Source: Caldalkalibacillus salinus (GTDB taxonomy: Bacteria; Bacillota; Bacilli; Caldalkalibacillales; JCM-10596). Taken from it: a stretch of 64,000 nt of DNA. Below the pieces are notes generated by a model, which saw only the letters and a program-made list of their open reading frames with translations, ran no database searches and was not told the DNA's origin. The translations under genes were made by a program, and so were the position numbers. Location of the stretch: contig NZ_JAERVL010000028.1 of NCBI RefSeq assembly GCF_016745835.1, positions 1 to 64,000 on the forward strand. Direction: 5' to 3'. Shown piece after piece: positions 20,291-28,545 of this stretch. The stretch's first letter is position 1; each line of letters opens with the position of its first letter.

Positions 20291-20384
20291 ATTTGGGTGA
20301 CCATGCGTTCTTTTTGCTAAAAATCGTAAACGTACACAATGAATGGTGTGGAGATAGAAACCCAACTAAGAGGAGGTGTGCGCC

Positions 20385-20534
20385 ATGCGTGTTACAGTAA
20401 CCCTTGCTTGTACAGAATGCAAACAACGCAATTATACGACAGAAAAAAACAAGCGTACGAATACTGAACGCATTGAAATGAAGAAACACTGTCATTTCTG
20501 TAATGCTCATACCACTCATAGAGAAACAAAATAA
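20385..20534 (+). CDS. rpmG: 50S ribosomal protein L33
   Basis: A 49-residue protein beginning [17 protein letters not shown] and ending AHTTHRETK. Two CxxC pairs (Cys9/12 and Cys36/39) mark the zinc-binding form of L33. ATG at 20385 follows AGGAGGTGTG. Its place before secE-nusG is conserved in Bacillales (rpmGB in B. subtilis). A zinc-free paralogue, if present, would be elsewhere. Confidence 0.96.
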   Translation: MRVTVTLACTECKQRNYTTEKNKRTNTERIEMKKHCHFCNAHTTHRETK

Positions 20535-20539
20535 ATAAG

Positions 20540-20571
20540 CGCGATACTCGCAAGTGTCGTGGTTTTATTTT
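20540..20571 (+). terminator. Weak terminator-like hairpin between rpmG and secE
   Basis: CGATACT (20542-20548), loop CGCA, AGTGTCG (20553-20559), followed by TGGTTTTATTTT. The seven-pair stem includes one G-T pair. The interrupted T tract suggests partial termination. Confidence 0.5.
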
Positions 20572-20634
20572 GCTATTAAGCTATCAATATTCGGAGAGAG
20601 AAATCGCGAGTTTTTTTCATGGAGGTGTTGCGTT

Positions 20635-20847
20635 GTGGGATTCTTATCTAAAGTAGGCAACGGATTCAAAAAGTCAACTAGCTTTTTTCGTGACGGTTGG
20701 TTAGAGTTGAAAAAAGTCCGCTGGCCAAACCGCAAAGAGCTAACAAGCTACACGTTAGTCGTGCTATGTACTGTAACATTGGTGGCATTGTTCTTCGCAG
20801 TCATAGATTATGGGCTATCTGAAATGCTACGCATTGTATTTCAATAA
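20635..20847 (+). CDS. secE: Preprotein translocase subunit SecE
   Basis: A 70-residue single-span protein that clamps SecY in the protein-export channel. The conserved amphipathic segment ELKKVRWPNRKEL precedes one membrane helix (about residues 42-64). GTG at 20635 follows GGAGGTGTTG; the upstream open frame to 20554 runs through the intergenic hairpin region and is not used. It is 40 bases from nusG, the standard secE-nusG pair. Confidence 0.95.
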   Translation: MGFLSKVGNGFKKSTSFFRDGWLELKKVRWPNRKELTSYTLVVLCTVTLVALFFAVIDYGLSEMLRIVFQ

Positions 20848-20887
20848 TAATTAAATCCGTAGGGGGGAAGGACGAAGAGTCCTATTC

Positions 20888-21424
20888 ATGATGGAAAAGA
20901 GATGGTACGTGGTTCATACTTATTCTGGGTATGAAAACAAAGTTAAAACAAATTTAGAAATGCGCGTTGAATCGATGAAAATGACAGACAAGATCTTTCG
21001 CGTTCTAGTGCCCCAAGATGAAGAGACGGAGCTCAAAGATGGAAAGAAAAAGACTGTTATGAAAAAGAAGTTCCCAGGCTATGTGTTAGTTGAAATGATA
21101 ATGACGGATGACTCTTGGTATGTTGTTCGTAATACGCCTGGTGTAACAGGATTCATCGGTTCATATGGCGGTGGGTCTAAGCCAACTCCCCTATTACCAG
21201 AAGAAGTGAACTCACTATTAAAACAAATGGGTGTCGAAGAACCTCGCGTCAATGTCGATTTCACATTGCATGAGAGTGTTAAAGTAAAAGAAGGGCCGTT
21301 TACGGACTTTGTTGGCACCATTGAAGAAATTTCGGACGAGAAACAAAAAGTGAAGGTAAGTGTCAATATGTTCGGTCGAGAAACGCCCGTTGAACTTGAC
21401 TTCACAAGTGTAGAGAAGGTATAG
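20888..21424 (+). CDS. nusG: Transcription termination/antitermination protein NusG
   Basis: A 178-residue elongation factor that binds the RNA-polymerase clamp. The NGN domain is at about 1-110 (KRWYVVHTYSGYENKV, FPGYVLVEM, VRNTPGVTGFIG). The KOW domain is at the C-terminus (about 125-178: VKVKEGPFTDFVGTIEEI). The ribosome site AGGGGGG (20861-20867) is unusually far, 20 bases from ATG, but a GGAC/GTCC mini-hairpin lies in between and would shorten that distance. Confidence 0.97.
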   Translation: MMEKRWYVVHTYSGYENKVKTNLEMRVESMKMTDKIFRVLVPQDEETELKDGKKKTVMKKKFPGYVLVEMIMTDDSWYVVRNTPGVTGFIGSYGGGSKPTPLLPEEVNSLLKQMGVEEPRVNVDFTLHESVKVKEGPFTDFVGTIEEISDEKQKVKVSVNMFGRETPVELDFTSVEKV

Positions 21425-21450
21425 GCAGCGTCCATACCTCTTCTTTTTTT
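21411..21450 (+). terminator. Terminator overlapping the nusG stop
   Basis: AGGTAT (21417-21422) and ATACCT (21434-21439), extended by partial pairing of the flanking purine/pyrimidine runs, then TTCTTTTTTT. The stop codon is inside the left arm. Confidence 0.75.
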
Positions 21451-21523
21451 GTGACTTGAAGTGTGTAAGGGTTACATACTGGTCCTTACCAAAAAGTTCA
21501 TTATTAAAAAGTCCAAAAAAGAT

Positions 21524-21552
21524 TTGAAAGTTATTTAAAACTATGATAACTT
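21524..21552 (+). promoter_or_regulatory. Promoter of rplK-rplA
   Basis: TTGAAA (21524-21529), 17 bases, TAACTT (21547-21552) with extended TGA. A perfect eight-base inverted repeat, AAAGTTAT (21527-21534) and ATAACTTT (21546-21553), joins the two boxes. The leader before rplK would be about 115 bases. Confidence 0.65.
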
Positions 21553-21621
21553 TATTGTGTTAGTCTCTAAATAGAGATTTCAATCAAACTGGACGAGTGT
21601 TCAGTCTTTTATTGTACACGA

Positions 21622-21649
21622 GTGGGAGGGCTTAGTGCCCGCAAACCAC
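21622..21649 (+). promoter_or_regulatory. L1-like mRNA binding site before rplK
   Basis: GTGG (21622-21625), GA, GGGC, loop TTAGT, GCCC, then GCAAA and CCAC (21646-21649). Two stems flank an asymmetric internal loop, and the 5' strand GTGGGAGG copies a stretch I recall from the L1-binding stalk of 23S rRNA. L1 represses rplK-rplA by binding such a mimic in other bacteria. A matching element precedes rplA. Confidence 0.6.
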
Positions 21650-21674
21650 ATCACGGACTAAGGAGGTGTGTCGC

Positions 21675-22100
21675 GTGGCTAAAAAGGTCATTAAAATCGT
21701 AAAGTTACAAATCCCAGCTGGGAAAGCGAATCCAGCTCCACCTGTAGGTCCTGCTCTAGGTCAAGCGGGGATTAATATCATGGGATTCTGTAAAGAATTT
21801 AACGCTCAAACTGCTGATAAGGCAGGTTTAATCATTCCTGTAGAAATTACGGTGTTTGAAGATCGTTCATTTACATTTGTAACCAAAACTCCACCCGCAG
21901 CCGTTCTACTTAAGAAAGCTGCTGGTATTGAGTCTGGTTCTGGTGAACCTCACACAAACAAAGTGGCTACAATCAAGCGTGATCAAGTACGTGAGATTGC
22001 AGAAACAAAAATGCCTGACCTGAATGCAGCTAACGTTGAAGCTGCCATGCGCATGGTAGAAGGAACAGCGCGCAGCATGGGAATTGTTATTGAAGACTAA
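21675..22100 (+). CDS. rplK: 50S ribosomal protein L11
   Basis: A 141-residue protein of the GTPase-associated centre, binding the thiostrepton loop of 23S rRNA and needed for RelA activation. The proline-rich N-terminal domain ([15 protein letters not shown]) and the C-terminal RNA-binding domain are typical. GTG at 21675 follows AAGGAGGTGTG; an upstream in-frame codon at 21666 overlaps that site. First of the rplK-rplA pair. Confidence 0.98.
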   Translation: MAKKVIKIVKLQIPAGKANPAPPVGPALGQAGINIMGFCKEFNAQTADKAGLIIPVEITVFEDRSFTFVTKTPPAAVLLKKAAGIESGSGEPHTNKVATIKRDQVREIAETKMPDLNAANVEAAMRMVEGTARSMGIVIED

Positions 22101-22126
22101 TGATAATCGATAAAAAGATCTTCATG

Positions 22127-22154
22127 TGAGGGGGCCGAGCTAAGGGCCCCTTCA
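22127..22154 (+). other. Stable hairpin between rplK and rplA
   Basis: TGAGGGGGCC (22127-22136), loop GAGCTAAG, GGCCCCTTCA (22145-22154): ten pairs with one G-T, and no T tract. It is directly followed by the L1-like site of rplA. It could act as a processing or stability element. Confidence 0.65.
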
Positions 22155-22156
22155 TC

Positions 22157-22182
22157 GTGGGAGGTACAACCGCTAAGACCAC
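22157..22182 (+). promoter_or_regulatory. L1-like mRNA binding site before rplA
   Basis: GTGG (22157-22160), GA, GGT, loop ACA, ACC, then GCTAAGA and CCAC (22179-22182). This is the same order as the element before rplK: outer GTGG/CCAC, 5' GA, short inner hairpin, 3' purine-rich GCnAA. The rplA ribosome site follows immediately, so bound L1 could block initiation. Confidence 0.55.
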
Positions 22183-22198
22183 AAAGGAGGAAAATATC

Positions 22199-22897
22199 AT
22201 GGCGAAAAAAGGTAAAAATTATCAAGAAGCTGTAAAGCTTGTGGATCGTGAAAAAGCGTACGATCCATCAGAAGCGATCGAGCTTGTTAAAAAAACAGCG
22301 AAGGCTAAGTTTGATGAAACGATCGAACTTGCTGCACGCTTAGGTGTTGACCCTAAGAAAGCAGATCAACAAATCCGTGGGGCTGTCGTATTACCTCATG
22401 GAACAGGGAAAACACAACGCGTTCTTGTGTTTGCCAAAGGTGAAAAAGCGAAAGAAGCAGAAGCTGCGGGCGCAGACTACGTTGGTGACGAGGATCTCAT
22501 CAACCAAATCAACCAAGGTTGGTTTGAATTTGACGTCGTTGTAGCAACACCTGATATGATGGCTCAAGTCGGGAAATTAGGTCGTGTATTAGGACCTAAA
22601 GGTTTAATGCCTAACCCGAAAACGGGTACCGTTACGTTTGAAGTAGAGAAAGCAGTAAACGAAATTAAAGCAGGTAAAGTGGAGTACCGTGTAGACAAGA
22701 ATGGTAACATTCATGTACCGATTGGGAAGGTATCCTTCAGCACGGATCAACTTCAAGAAAACCTAGACGCGATTGTTGGCACACTGATCAAAGCGAAGCC
22801 AGCATCTTCTAAAGGTATTTACTTGAGAAACGTATCTGTTAGCTCTACAATGGGACCAGGAGTCAAAGTAAACACAGGCGTCTTCACTGGTAAATAA
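22199..22897 (+). CDS. rplA: 50S ribosomal protein L1
   Basis: A 232-residue protein of the L1 stalk that guides deacylated tRNA out of the E site; in many bacteria it also represses its own mRNA. The conserved RNA-binding stretch [18 protein letters not shown] and the signature near [13 protein letters not shown] are present. ATG at 22199 follows AAAGGAGG; the in-frame GTG at 22157 lies inside the leader element. It ends just before the rplJ promoter. Confidence 0.98.
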   Translation: MAKKGKNYQEAVKLVDREKAYDPSEAIELVKKTAKAKFDETIELAARLGVDPKKADQQIRGAVVLPHGTGKTQRVLVFAKGEKAKEAEAAGADYVGDEDLINQINQGWFEFDVVVATPDMMAQVGKLGRVLGPKGLMPNPKTGTVTFEVEKAVNEIKAGKVEYRVDKNGNIHVPIGKVSFSTDQLQENLDAIVGTLIKAKPASSKGIYLRNVSVSSTMGPGVKVNTGVFTGK

Positions 22898-22904
22898 TGA
22901 AATC

Positions 22905-22938
22905 TTGACTTGACATCAAGTCAGTGATAAGATAGTAT
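22905..22938 (+). promoter_or_regulatory. Promoter of rplJ-rplL with palindrome on the -35 box
   Basis: Two overlapping readings: TTGACT (22905-22910)-17-TAAGAT with extended TGA, or TTGACA (22910-22915)-17-TAGTAT. A perfect palindrome TGACTTGA (22906-22913), CA, TCAAGTCA (22916-22923) covers the -35 region. Confidence 0.75.
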
Positions 22939-22970
22939 TTGTTTTTGAAAACTAAATTTGGATTTATACC

Positions 22971-23105
22971 GTAGACAGAAGGTGCGACATGCTTAATATC
23001 CTTCCGAGGTATTGACTCAATGTCTGATATAAATGTGAGTAAGTCACGTTTAAATTGACTTTTGAATCATACTGCCTTCGACTGTCTACCGGTCGAAGGT
23101 TTTTT
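22971..23105 (+). promoter_or_regulatory. Ribosomal protein L10 leader (attenuator)
   Basis: GTAGACAG (22971-22978) can pair with CTGTCTAC (23082-23089). The latter is the loop of a terminator made by CCTTCGAC (23075-23082) and GTCGAAGG (23092-23099) followed by seven T. The two structures exclude each other. This is the layout of the known L10 leader before rplJ, in which L10 (with L12) binding favours the terminator. Confidence 0.85.
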
Positions 23106-23149
23106 AATGCACATACGGTATAGATCATGGTTGAGCAGGAGGTGTAAAA

Positions 23150-23638
23150 ATGGGCGTACGTGAAGAAAAACAACAAATCGTTGAAACAATTGCAACAAAG
23201 CTTCGTGACAGCAAGAGCACATTGCTAGTAGATTACCGCGGTCTTGACGTTTCGCAAGTAACTGAACTTCGTAAGCAATTACGTGAAGCTGGAGTAGAAT
23301 TTAAAGTCTACAAAAACACACTTGCGCGTCGTGCAACGAAAGAAACGGACTGGACTGAACTTGATCAATTCTTAGTAGGGCCTACAGCTATTGCATTTTC
23401 AGAGGAAGATCCGATTGCACCAGCTAAAGTAATTGCTGGTTTTGCCAAAGAAAATGAAGAGCTTGAGATTAAAGCGGGTGTTGTAGAAGGGCAACTACTA
23501 GAATTGGATGAACTAAAAGAAATCGCAGAGCTACCATCTCATGATGGATTGCTATCTATGTTGCTTAGCGTACTACAAGCGCCTATGCGCAACTTTGCAT
23601 TGGCTACTCAAGCCGTTGCAGACCAGAAAGAAGAATAA
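23150..23638 (+). CDS. rplJ: 50S ribosomal protein L10
   Basis: A 162-residue stalk base protein. The N-terminal globular part (about 1-130) binds 23S rRNA beside L11. The C-terminal helix (from about 135) recruits L7/L12 dimers. Family sequence such as [20 protein letters not shown] and [12 protein letters not shown] is clear. ATG at 23150 follows AGGAGGTG. It is controlled by the L10 leader and is 32 bases upstream of rplL. Confidence 0.98.
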   Translation: MGVREEKQQIVETIATKLRDSKSTLLVDYRGLDVSQVTELRKQLREAGVEFKVYKNTLARRATKETDWTELDQFLVGPTAIAFSEEDPIAPAKVIAGFAKENEELEIKAGVVEGQLLELDELKEIAELPSHDGLLSMLLSVLQAPMRNFALATQAVADQKEE

Positions 23639-23670
23639 TCAATTAAAAATAATAATAGGAGGTCTCACTC

Positions 23671-24036
23671 ATGTCTAAAGATCAAATCATTGAAGCGATA
23701 AAAGAAATGTCAGTACTTGAGTTGAACGACTTAGTAAAAGCAATTGAAGAAGAATTCGGCGTAACTGCTGCTGCTCCTGTAGCTGTAGCTGGTGGTGCTG
23801 CTGCAGGCGGTGCTGCAGAAGAACAATCTGAATTTGACGTTGTACTTGAGAGCGCTGGCTCTTCTAAGATTAATGTCATCAAAGCTGTTCGTGAAATCAC
23901 AGGACTTGGGCTTAAAGAAGCCAAAGCACTTGTTGACGAAGCACCAAAGCCTCTTAAAGAGGGCGTAGCAAAAGAAGAAGCGGAAGAAATGAAGAGCAAG
24001 CTTGAAGAAGCAGGCGCGACTATAGAGCTTAAATAA
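23671..24036 (+). CDS. rplL: 50S ribosomal protein L7/L12
   Basis: A 121-residue stalk protein that recruits translational GTPases. The N-terminal dimerisation and L10-binding domain (1-35) and an Ala/Gly-rich hinge (around 38-55) precede the C-terminal factor-binding domain with [20 protein letters not shown]. The AGGAGG site is close to consensus, in keeping with its multi-copy stoichiometry. A strong hairpin without a T tract lies 26 bases downstream. Confidence 0.98.
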   Translation: MSKDQIIEAIKEMSVLELNDLVKAIEEEFGVTAAAPVAVAGGAAAGGAAEEQSEFDVVLESAGSSKINVIKAVREITGLGLKEAKALVDEAPKPLKEGVAKEEAEEMKSKLEEAGATIELK

Positions 24037-24062
24037 CACCATTTTTACACTCACTAACAACC

Positions 24063-24092
24063 ATGACCCGCTGTCCTTTGTCAGCGGGTCAT
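24063..24092 (+). other. Stable hairpin after rplL
   Basis: ATGACCCGCTG (24063-24073), loop TCCTTTGT, CAGCGGGTCAT (24082-24092): a perfect 11-pair stem followed by CTTAATC rather than T residues. It may protect the 3' end of the abundant rplJ-rplL mRNA or cause pausing; it is not a standard terminator. Confidence 0.7.
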
Positions 24093-24131
24093 CTTAATCA
24101 ACTGTTTCCCTGTTGGAATAGGAGGCGTGAT

Positions 24132-24734
24132 ATGGTGGCTGACCATTATTACACTAAACATCCGCGGGTCAAAAGTGCAGAAGAAATGATTTCGGTCAAC
24201 CTGAGATCCAAAACTTTAACACTATACACGGATAGCGGTGTTTTCTCAAAAAAAGGGGTCGATTACGGTTCTAAGCTACTCGTAGAGCATATTGAAGCTG
24301 GGGCAGATGCTAAGATCCTCGATATAGGCTGTGGGTACGGCACAATCGGATTGACTCTAGCCAAAGAAATGAGTAGCAGAAAAGTCACATTAGTCGATGT
24401 GAACGAGCGAGCCGTCTTACTTAGCAAAAAGAATGCTGACCAGAACAATATTGCAAATGTGAGCATCTTTCAAAGTGATTTATTCCATTCCGTTCAGGAT
24501 AGGGATTACGATATGATCGTATCAAACCCTCCTATTCGAGCAGGGAAACGAGTCGTCCATGCATTGTTAGAGGAAGGTTATGACTACTTGAGCCCTACTG
24601 GGGAATTATGGATTGTGATTCAAAAGAAACAAGGGGCAGCTTCTGCTCTAAAAAAACTAGAAGAGATTTATAGTCAAGTACAGGAAGTAACAAAAAACAA
24701 AGGATATCGTATCTATCAGGCTAAAAAGGGTTAA
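24132..24734 (+). CDS. ybxB: Class I SAM-dependent methyltransferase (RsmC-like)
   Basis: A 200-residue Rossmann-fold methyltransferase. Motif I is ILDIGCGYGTIGLTLA, and the catalytic NPPIR motif (VSNPPIRAG) is typical of N2-guanine methylases such as RsmC of 16S rRNA G1207. The precise substrate here is inferred from family, not shown. ATG at 24132 follows AGGAGGCGTG; the open frame back to 24063 runs through the hairpin and is rejected. It lies between rplL and rpoB as in B. subtilis. Confidence 0.88.
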   Translation: MVADHYYTKHPRVKSAEEMISVNLRSKTLTLYTDSGVFSKKGVDYGSKLLVEHIEAGADAKILDIGCGYGTIGLTLAKEMSSRKVTLVDVNERAVLLSKKNADQNNIANVSIFQSDLFHSVQDRDYDMIVSNPPIRAGKRVVHALLEEGYDYLSPTGELWIVIQKKQGAASALKKLEEIYSQVQEVTKNKGYRIYQAKKG

Positions 24735-24746
24735 ATTGTAAATATA

Positions 24747-24775
24747 TTGACTGCATATAGGATTTGTGATAACCT
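24747..24775 (+). promoter_or_regulatory. Promoter of rpoB-rpoC
   Basis: TTGACT (24747-24752), 17 bases, TAACCT (24770-24775) with extended TGA (TGATAACCT). It gives a leader of about 200 bases before rpoB. Confidence 0.7.
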
Positions 24776-24833
24776 TATAAAATGCCAATATAATTTTTTC
24801 TTTTAGAACGGCTTGATCACGGTTTGTCAAGTG

Positions 24834-24940
24834 GATTTTCTGCTGAAAAGGAAGTATGAATTGTATAGTTTTCGGAAAATCTACAATAATAGAGGAATTG
24901 TTTAAAAAATGAGGTTTACATATAACCCATTTTTCTTTTT
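24834..24940 (+). promoter_or_regulatory. Structured rpoB leader with terminator-like hairpin
   Basis: First hairpin: GATTTTC (24834-24840) with GAAAATC (24875-24881), continued inside by TGAAAA and TTTTCG. Second: AAAAATGAGGTT and AACCCATTTTT with one bulged base around TACATAT, followed by CTTTTTT (24904-24940). The second looks like a factor-independent terminator and ends about 25 bases before the rpoB ribosome site. It may end ybxB transcription from upstream, but it is also inside the transcript from the rpoB promoter. Confidence 0.6.
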
Positions 24941-24980
24941 TGTATGAATATCACAATACTCGCGTTGAGGGGTGAATGAC

Positions 24981-27900
24981 TTGGCAGCTAAACTTGTTCA
25001 GTATGGACGCTACCGCCAAAGAAGAAGTTACGCCAGAATCAATGAGGTATTGGATCTCCCTAACTTAATTGAGATTCAACAGGCTTCCTACGATTGGTTC
25101 TTAGAAGAAGGTTTAAGAGAGATGTTTAAGGAAATCTCTCCAATAGAAGACTTCACAGGGAACCTCGTATTAGAATTTATCGATTATAGTTTAGGAGAGC
25201 CGAAGTACTCTGTAGAGGAGTCAAAAGAGCGCGATGTCACCTTTGCCGCTCCCCTTAGGGTCAAAGTACGCCTCATCAATCAAGAAACAGGCGAGGTAAA
25301 AGAGCAAGAAGTATTCATGGGAGACTTCCCACTGATGACCGATACAGGAACGTTTATCATTAATGGTGCTGAACGTGTCATCGTCAGTCAGCTTGTTCGC
25401 TCACCTAGCGTGTACTTTAGTAAAAAGATTGATAAGAACGGGAAAATGGGATTCAATGCAACTGTCATCCCTAACCGAGGAGCCTGGTTAGAGCTAGAGA
25501 CGGATGCTAAGGATATTGTATACGTGCGTATTGACCGTACCCGTAAGTTGCCCGTTACAGTGTTATTGAGGGCTTTAGGATTTGGAAGTGACCAAGAAAT
25601 CCTAAACTTATTCGGGGAAGATGAATATATTCGCAATACATTAGAAAAAGACAACACAGACTCAACAGAAAAAGCTTTAATTGAGATATATGAACGCTTA
25701 AGACCGGGTGAACCACCAACAGTAGACAATGCCAAAAGCTTATTGGAATCTCGCTTCTTTGATCCTAAGCGTTATGACCTTGCTAATGTTGGGCGCTACA
25801 AAATTAACAAGAAACTACACATTAAGAACCGTCTGTTCAACCAGAGATTAGCTGAAACGCTCATAGACCCTGAAACGGGTGAAATTTTAGCAGAAGCTGG
25901 ACAACAGATTGATAGAAGGTTACTCAATAAATTGATACCATTACTAGAACAAGGTATGAACTTCAAAGATGTTCATCCTGTTGAAGGTGTCTTAGAAGAT
26001 GATATCGGGCTACAAAGCGTTGATATTTTCTCTCCGCTAGATCAAGAGAGTGGGGAAGTCGTTAAAGTCATATCAAACGCACAAATAGACAAAGATGTTA
26101 AGCATATCACACCTGCAGATATTATTTCCTCAATTAACTATTTTATTAATCTCTTGCATGGTGTGGGTAACACGGATGACATTGACCACCTAGGTAACCG
26201 TCGTCTGCGTTCAGTAGGGGAACTGCTCCAAAACCAATTCCGTATTGGATTGTCTAGGATGGAACGTGTTGTAAGAGAACGGATGTCCATTCAAGATGCA
26301 AACGCGATTACCCCTCAGGCACTAATCAACATACGTCCTGTAATTGCATCCATTAAGGAGTTCTTCGGTAGCTCGCAGTTATCCCAATTCATGGACCAAA
26401 CAAACCCACTAGCTGAGCTCACGCATAAGCGTCGTTTATCAGCACTAGGGCCAGGTGGTCTTACACGTGAACGGGCCGGGTTTGAAGTGCGTGACGTTCA
26501 CCACTCTCACTATGGACGGATGTGCCCAATCGAAACACCAGAGGGACCAAATATCGGGCTGATTAACTCCTTGTCATCCTTTGCGCGTGTGAACCTCTAC
26601 GGTTTTATTGAAACACCATACCGAAGAGTCGACCCAGATACAAACAAAGTAACGGATGAGATAGAATACCTAACAGCAGATGAAGAAGATAACTATGTCA
26701 TCGCACAGGCCAACGCTAAACTTGATGAAGATAAGCGATTCCAAAATGAACAGGTTGTTGCACGTTTCAAGGATGAAATTCTAACTGTAGGAAGAGACCG
26801 CATCGATTACATGGACGTTTCTCCAAAACAGGTTGTATCAGTCGCGACCGCATGTATCCCATTCTTGGAAAACGATGACTCTAACCGTGCACTGATGGGT
26901 GCGAACATGCAACGTCAGGCGGTGCCATTGTTAACACCACGTTCACCTATCGTAGGAACAGGAATGGAATACAAAGCAGCAAAAGACTCTGGGGCAGCTA
27001 TGATCGCCAAGTATCCAGGGGTCGTTGAGAGAGTAACTGCAAAGGAAGTTTGGGTACGACGTACAGAAGAAGTAGATGGCAAGACGGTCGAAGGCCCTCT
27101 TGATAAGTATCGTTTACTCAAATATCAACGCTCTAACCAAGGAACTTCCTATAACCAGCGTCCGATTGTTAGAGCAGGGGACGTTGTGACCAAAGGCGAG
27201 ATTCTAGCTGATGGACCGTCAATGGAAGTTGGTGAAATGGCACTAGGGCAAAACGTACTCGTCGGATTTATGACTTGGGAAGGTTATAACTTCGAGGACG
27301 CCATTATCTTAAGTGAAAGACTTGTGAAAGACGATGTCTATACTTCGATTCATATCGAAGAGTATGAGTCTGAAGCGAGAGACACGAAGCTAGGGCCAGA
27401 GGAAATCACTCGCGATATACCGAACGTCGGGGAAGATGCGCTAAAGAACTTAGACGAAAGAGGTATTATCCGTATCGGTGCTGAGATTCATGACGGAGAC
27501 ATTCTAGTGGGTAAAGTCACCCCTAAAGGTGTAACGGAACTCACAGCTGAAGAACGTCTACTGCATGCGATCTTTGGAGAAAAAGCGCGTGAGGTTAGAG
27601 ACACGTCACTCAGAGCACCACATGGAGGCTCCGGTATCGTACTAGACGTGAAAGTCTTTACGAGAGCAAACGGAGACGAATTACCACCAGGTGTTAACCA
27701 ATTGGTGCGCGTCTATATTGCTCAGAAGAGAAAGATTTCCGAAGGGGATAAGATGGCAGGTCGACATGGTAACAAGGGTGTTATCGCTCGTATCCTTCCT
27801 GAGGAAGATATGCCTTACCTACCAGACGGTACGCCTCTAGATGTCATGCTCAACCCATTAGGGGTACCTTCTCGAATGAACATCGGGCAAGTGCTGGAGC

Positions 27901-28514
27901 TACACCTAGGAATGGCAGGTAGAAAACTCGGTCTACACATGGCTACACCTGTTTTTGATGGCGCTAGAGAGGAAGATATCTGGGATACGCTCGAAGAAGC
28001 AGGCATGGATAGAGACGGTAAATCAAACTTGTTCGACGGTCGAACAGGAGATCAATTTGACAATCGTGTATCTGTCGGGATCATGTACATGATTAAGCTA
28101 GCACATATGGTTGATGATAAGATCCACGCTCGTTCAACAGGTCCATACTCTCTTGTTACGCAGCAGCCACTGGGCGGTAAAGCACAGTTTGGTGGACAGC
28201 GTTTTGGTGAGATGGAGGTTTGGGCGCTTGAGGCTTACGGTGCGGCATACACACTACAAGAGATTCTCACAGTGAAATCTGACGACGTTGTGGGCCGTGT
28301 CAAAACTTATGAATCCATCGTAAAAGGAGAAAATGTACCGGAGCCAGGCGTACCTGAGTCCTTTAAGGTTCTGATTAAAGAACTCCAAAGCTTAGGTATG
28401 GATGTGAAAGTACTTTCCTCCGATGAACAAGAGATTGACATGAGAGAGATTGACGAAGAAGAAGAACAATCAAACGAGAAACTTAACCTTAACCTTGAGG
28501 CGAATGAGCAATAA
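24981..28514 (+). CDS. rpoB: DNA-directed RNA polymerase subunit beta
   Basis: A 1177-residue core polymerase subunit, colinear with B. subtilis RpoB. The rifampicin region reads [20 protein letters not shown] and [13 protein letters not shown], the drug-sensitive form. The active-site lysines are in [18 protein letters not shown], and the C-terminal segment with [16 protein letters not shown] contacts RpoC. I prefer TTG at 24981, six bases after GAGGGGTG; GTG at 24972 overlaps that site. The C-terminal tail is short and acidic. It lies 31 bases upstream of rpoC. Confidence 0.98.
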   Translation: MAAKLVQYGRYRQRRSYARINEVLDLPNLIEIQQASYDWFLEEGLREMFKEISPIEDFTGNLVLEFIDYSLGEPKYSVEESKERDVTFAAPLRVKVRLINQETGEVKEQEVFMGDFPLMTDTGTFIINGAERVIVSQLVRSPSVYFSKKIDKNGKMGFNATVIPNRGAWLELETDAKDIVYVRIDRTRKLPVTVLLRALGFGSDQEILNLFGEDEYIRNTLEKDNTDSTEKALIEIYERLRPGEPPTVDNAKSLLESRFFDPKRYDLANVGRYKINKKLHIKNRLFNQRLAETLIDPETGEILAEAGQQIDRRLLNKLIPLLEQGMNFKDVHPVEGVLEDDIGLQSVDIFSPLDQESGEVVKVISNAQIDKDVKHITPADIISSINYFINLLHGVGNTDDIDHLGNRRLRSVGELLQNQFRIGLSRMERVVRERMSIQDANAITPQALINIRPVIASIKEFFGSSQLSQFMDQTNPLAELTHKRRLSALGPGGLTRERAGFEVRDVHHSHYGRMCPIETPEGPNIGLINSLSSFARVNLYGFIETPYRRVDPDTNKVTDEIEYLTADEEDNYVIAQANAKLDEDKRFQNEQVVARFKDEILTVGRDRIDYMDVSPKQVVSVATACIPFLENDDSNRALMGANMQRQAVPLLTPRSPIVGTGMEYKAAKDSGAAMIAKYPGVVERVTAKEVWVRRTEEVDGKTVEGPLDKYRLLKYQRSNQGTSYNQRPIVRAGDVVTKGEILADGPSMEVGEMALGQNVLVGFMTWEGYNFEDAIILSERLVKDDVYTSIHIEEYESEARDTKLGPEEITRDIPNVGEDALKNLDERGIIRIGAEIHDGDILVGKVTPKGVTELTAEERLLHAIFGEKAREVRDTSLRAPHGGSGIVLDVKVFTRANGDELPPGVNQLVRVYIAQKRKISEGDKMAGRHGNKGVIARILPEEDMPYLPDGTPLDVMLNPLGVPSRMNIGQVLELHLGMAGRKLGLHMATPVFDGAREEDIWDTLEEAGMDRDGKSNLFDGRTGDQFDNRVSVGIMYMIKLAHMVDDKIHARSTGPYSLVTQQPLGGKAQFGGQRFGEMEVWALEAYGAAYTLQEILTVKSDDVVGRVKTYESIVKGENVPEPGVPESFKVLIKELQSLGMDVKVLSSDEQEIDMREIDEEEEQSNEKLNLNLEANEQ

Positions 28515-28545
28515 TCATATGTGAAAAAAATAGGAGGTATGCTCC

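Noticed and set aside
20160-20519. Minus-strand open frame of 119 codons around rpmG
   Set aside because: It covers the sigH terminator, the rpmG promoter and rpmG itself, which has clear L33 sequence on the plus strand.
20546-20617. ACTCGC/GCGAGT pairing followed by seven T before secE as a terminator
   Set aside because: Only six base pairs across a loop of more than 50 bases, and the left arm is better used in the local CGATACT/AGTGTCG hairpin.
24972-24980. GTG at 24972 as the rpoB start
   Set aside because: The GAGGGGTG ribosome site overlaps it; the TTG at 24981 has correct spacing and agrees with the family N-terminus.
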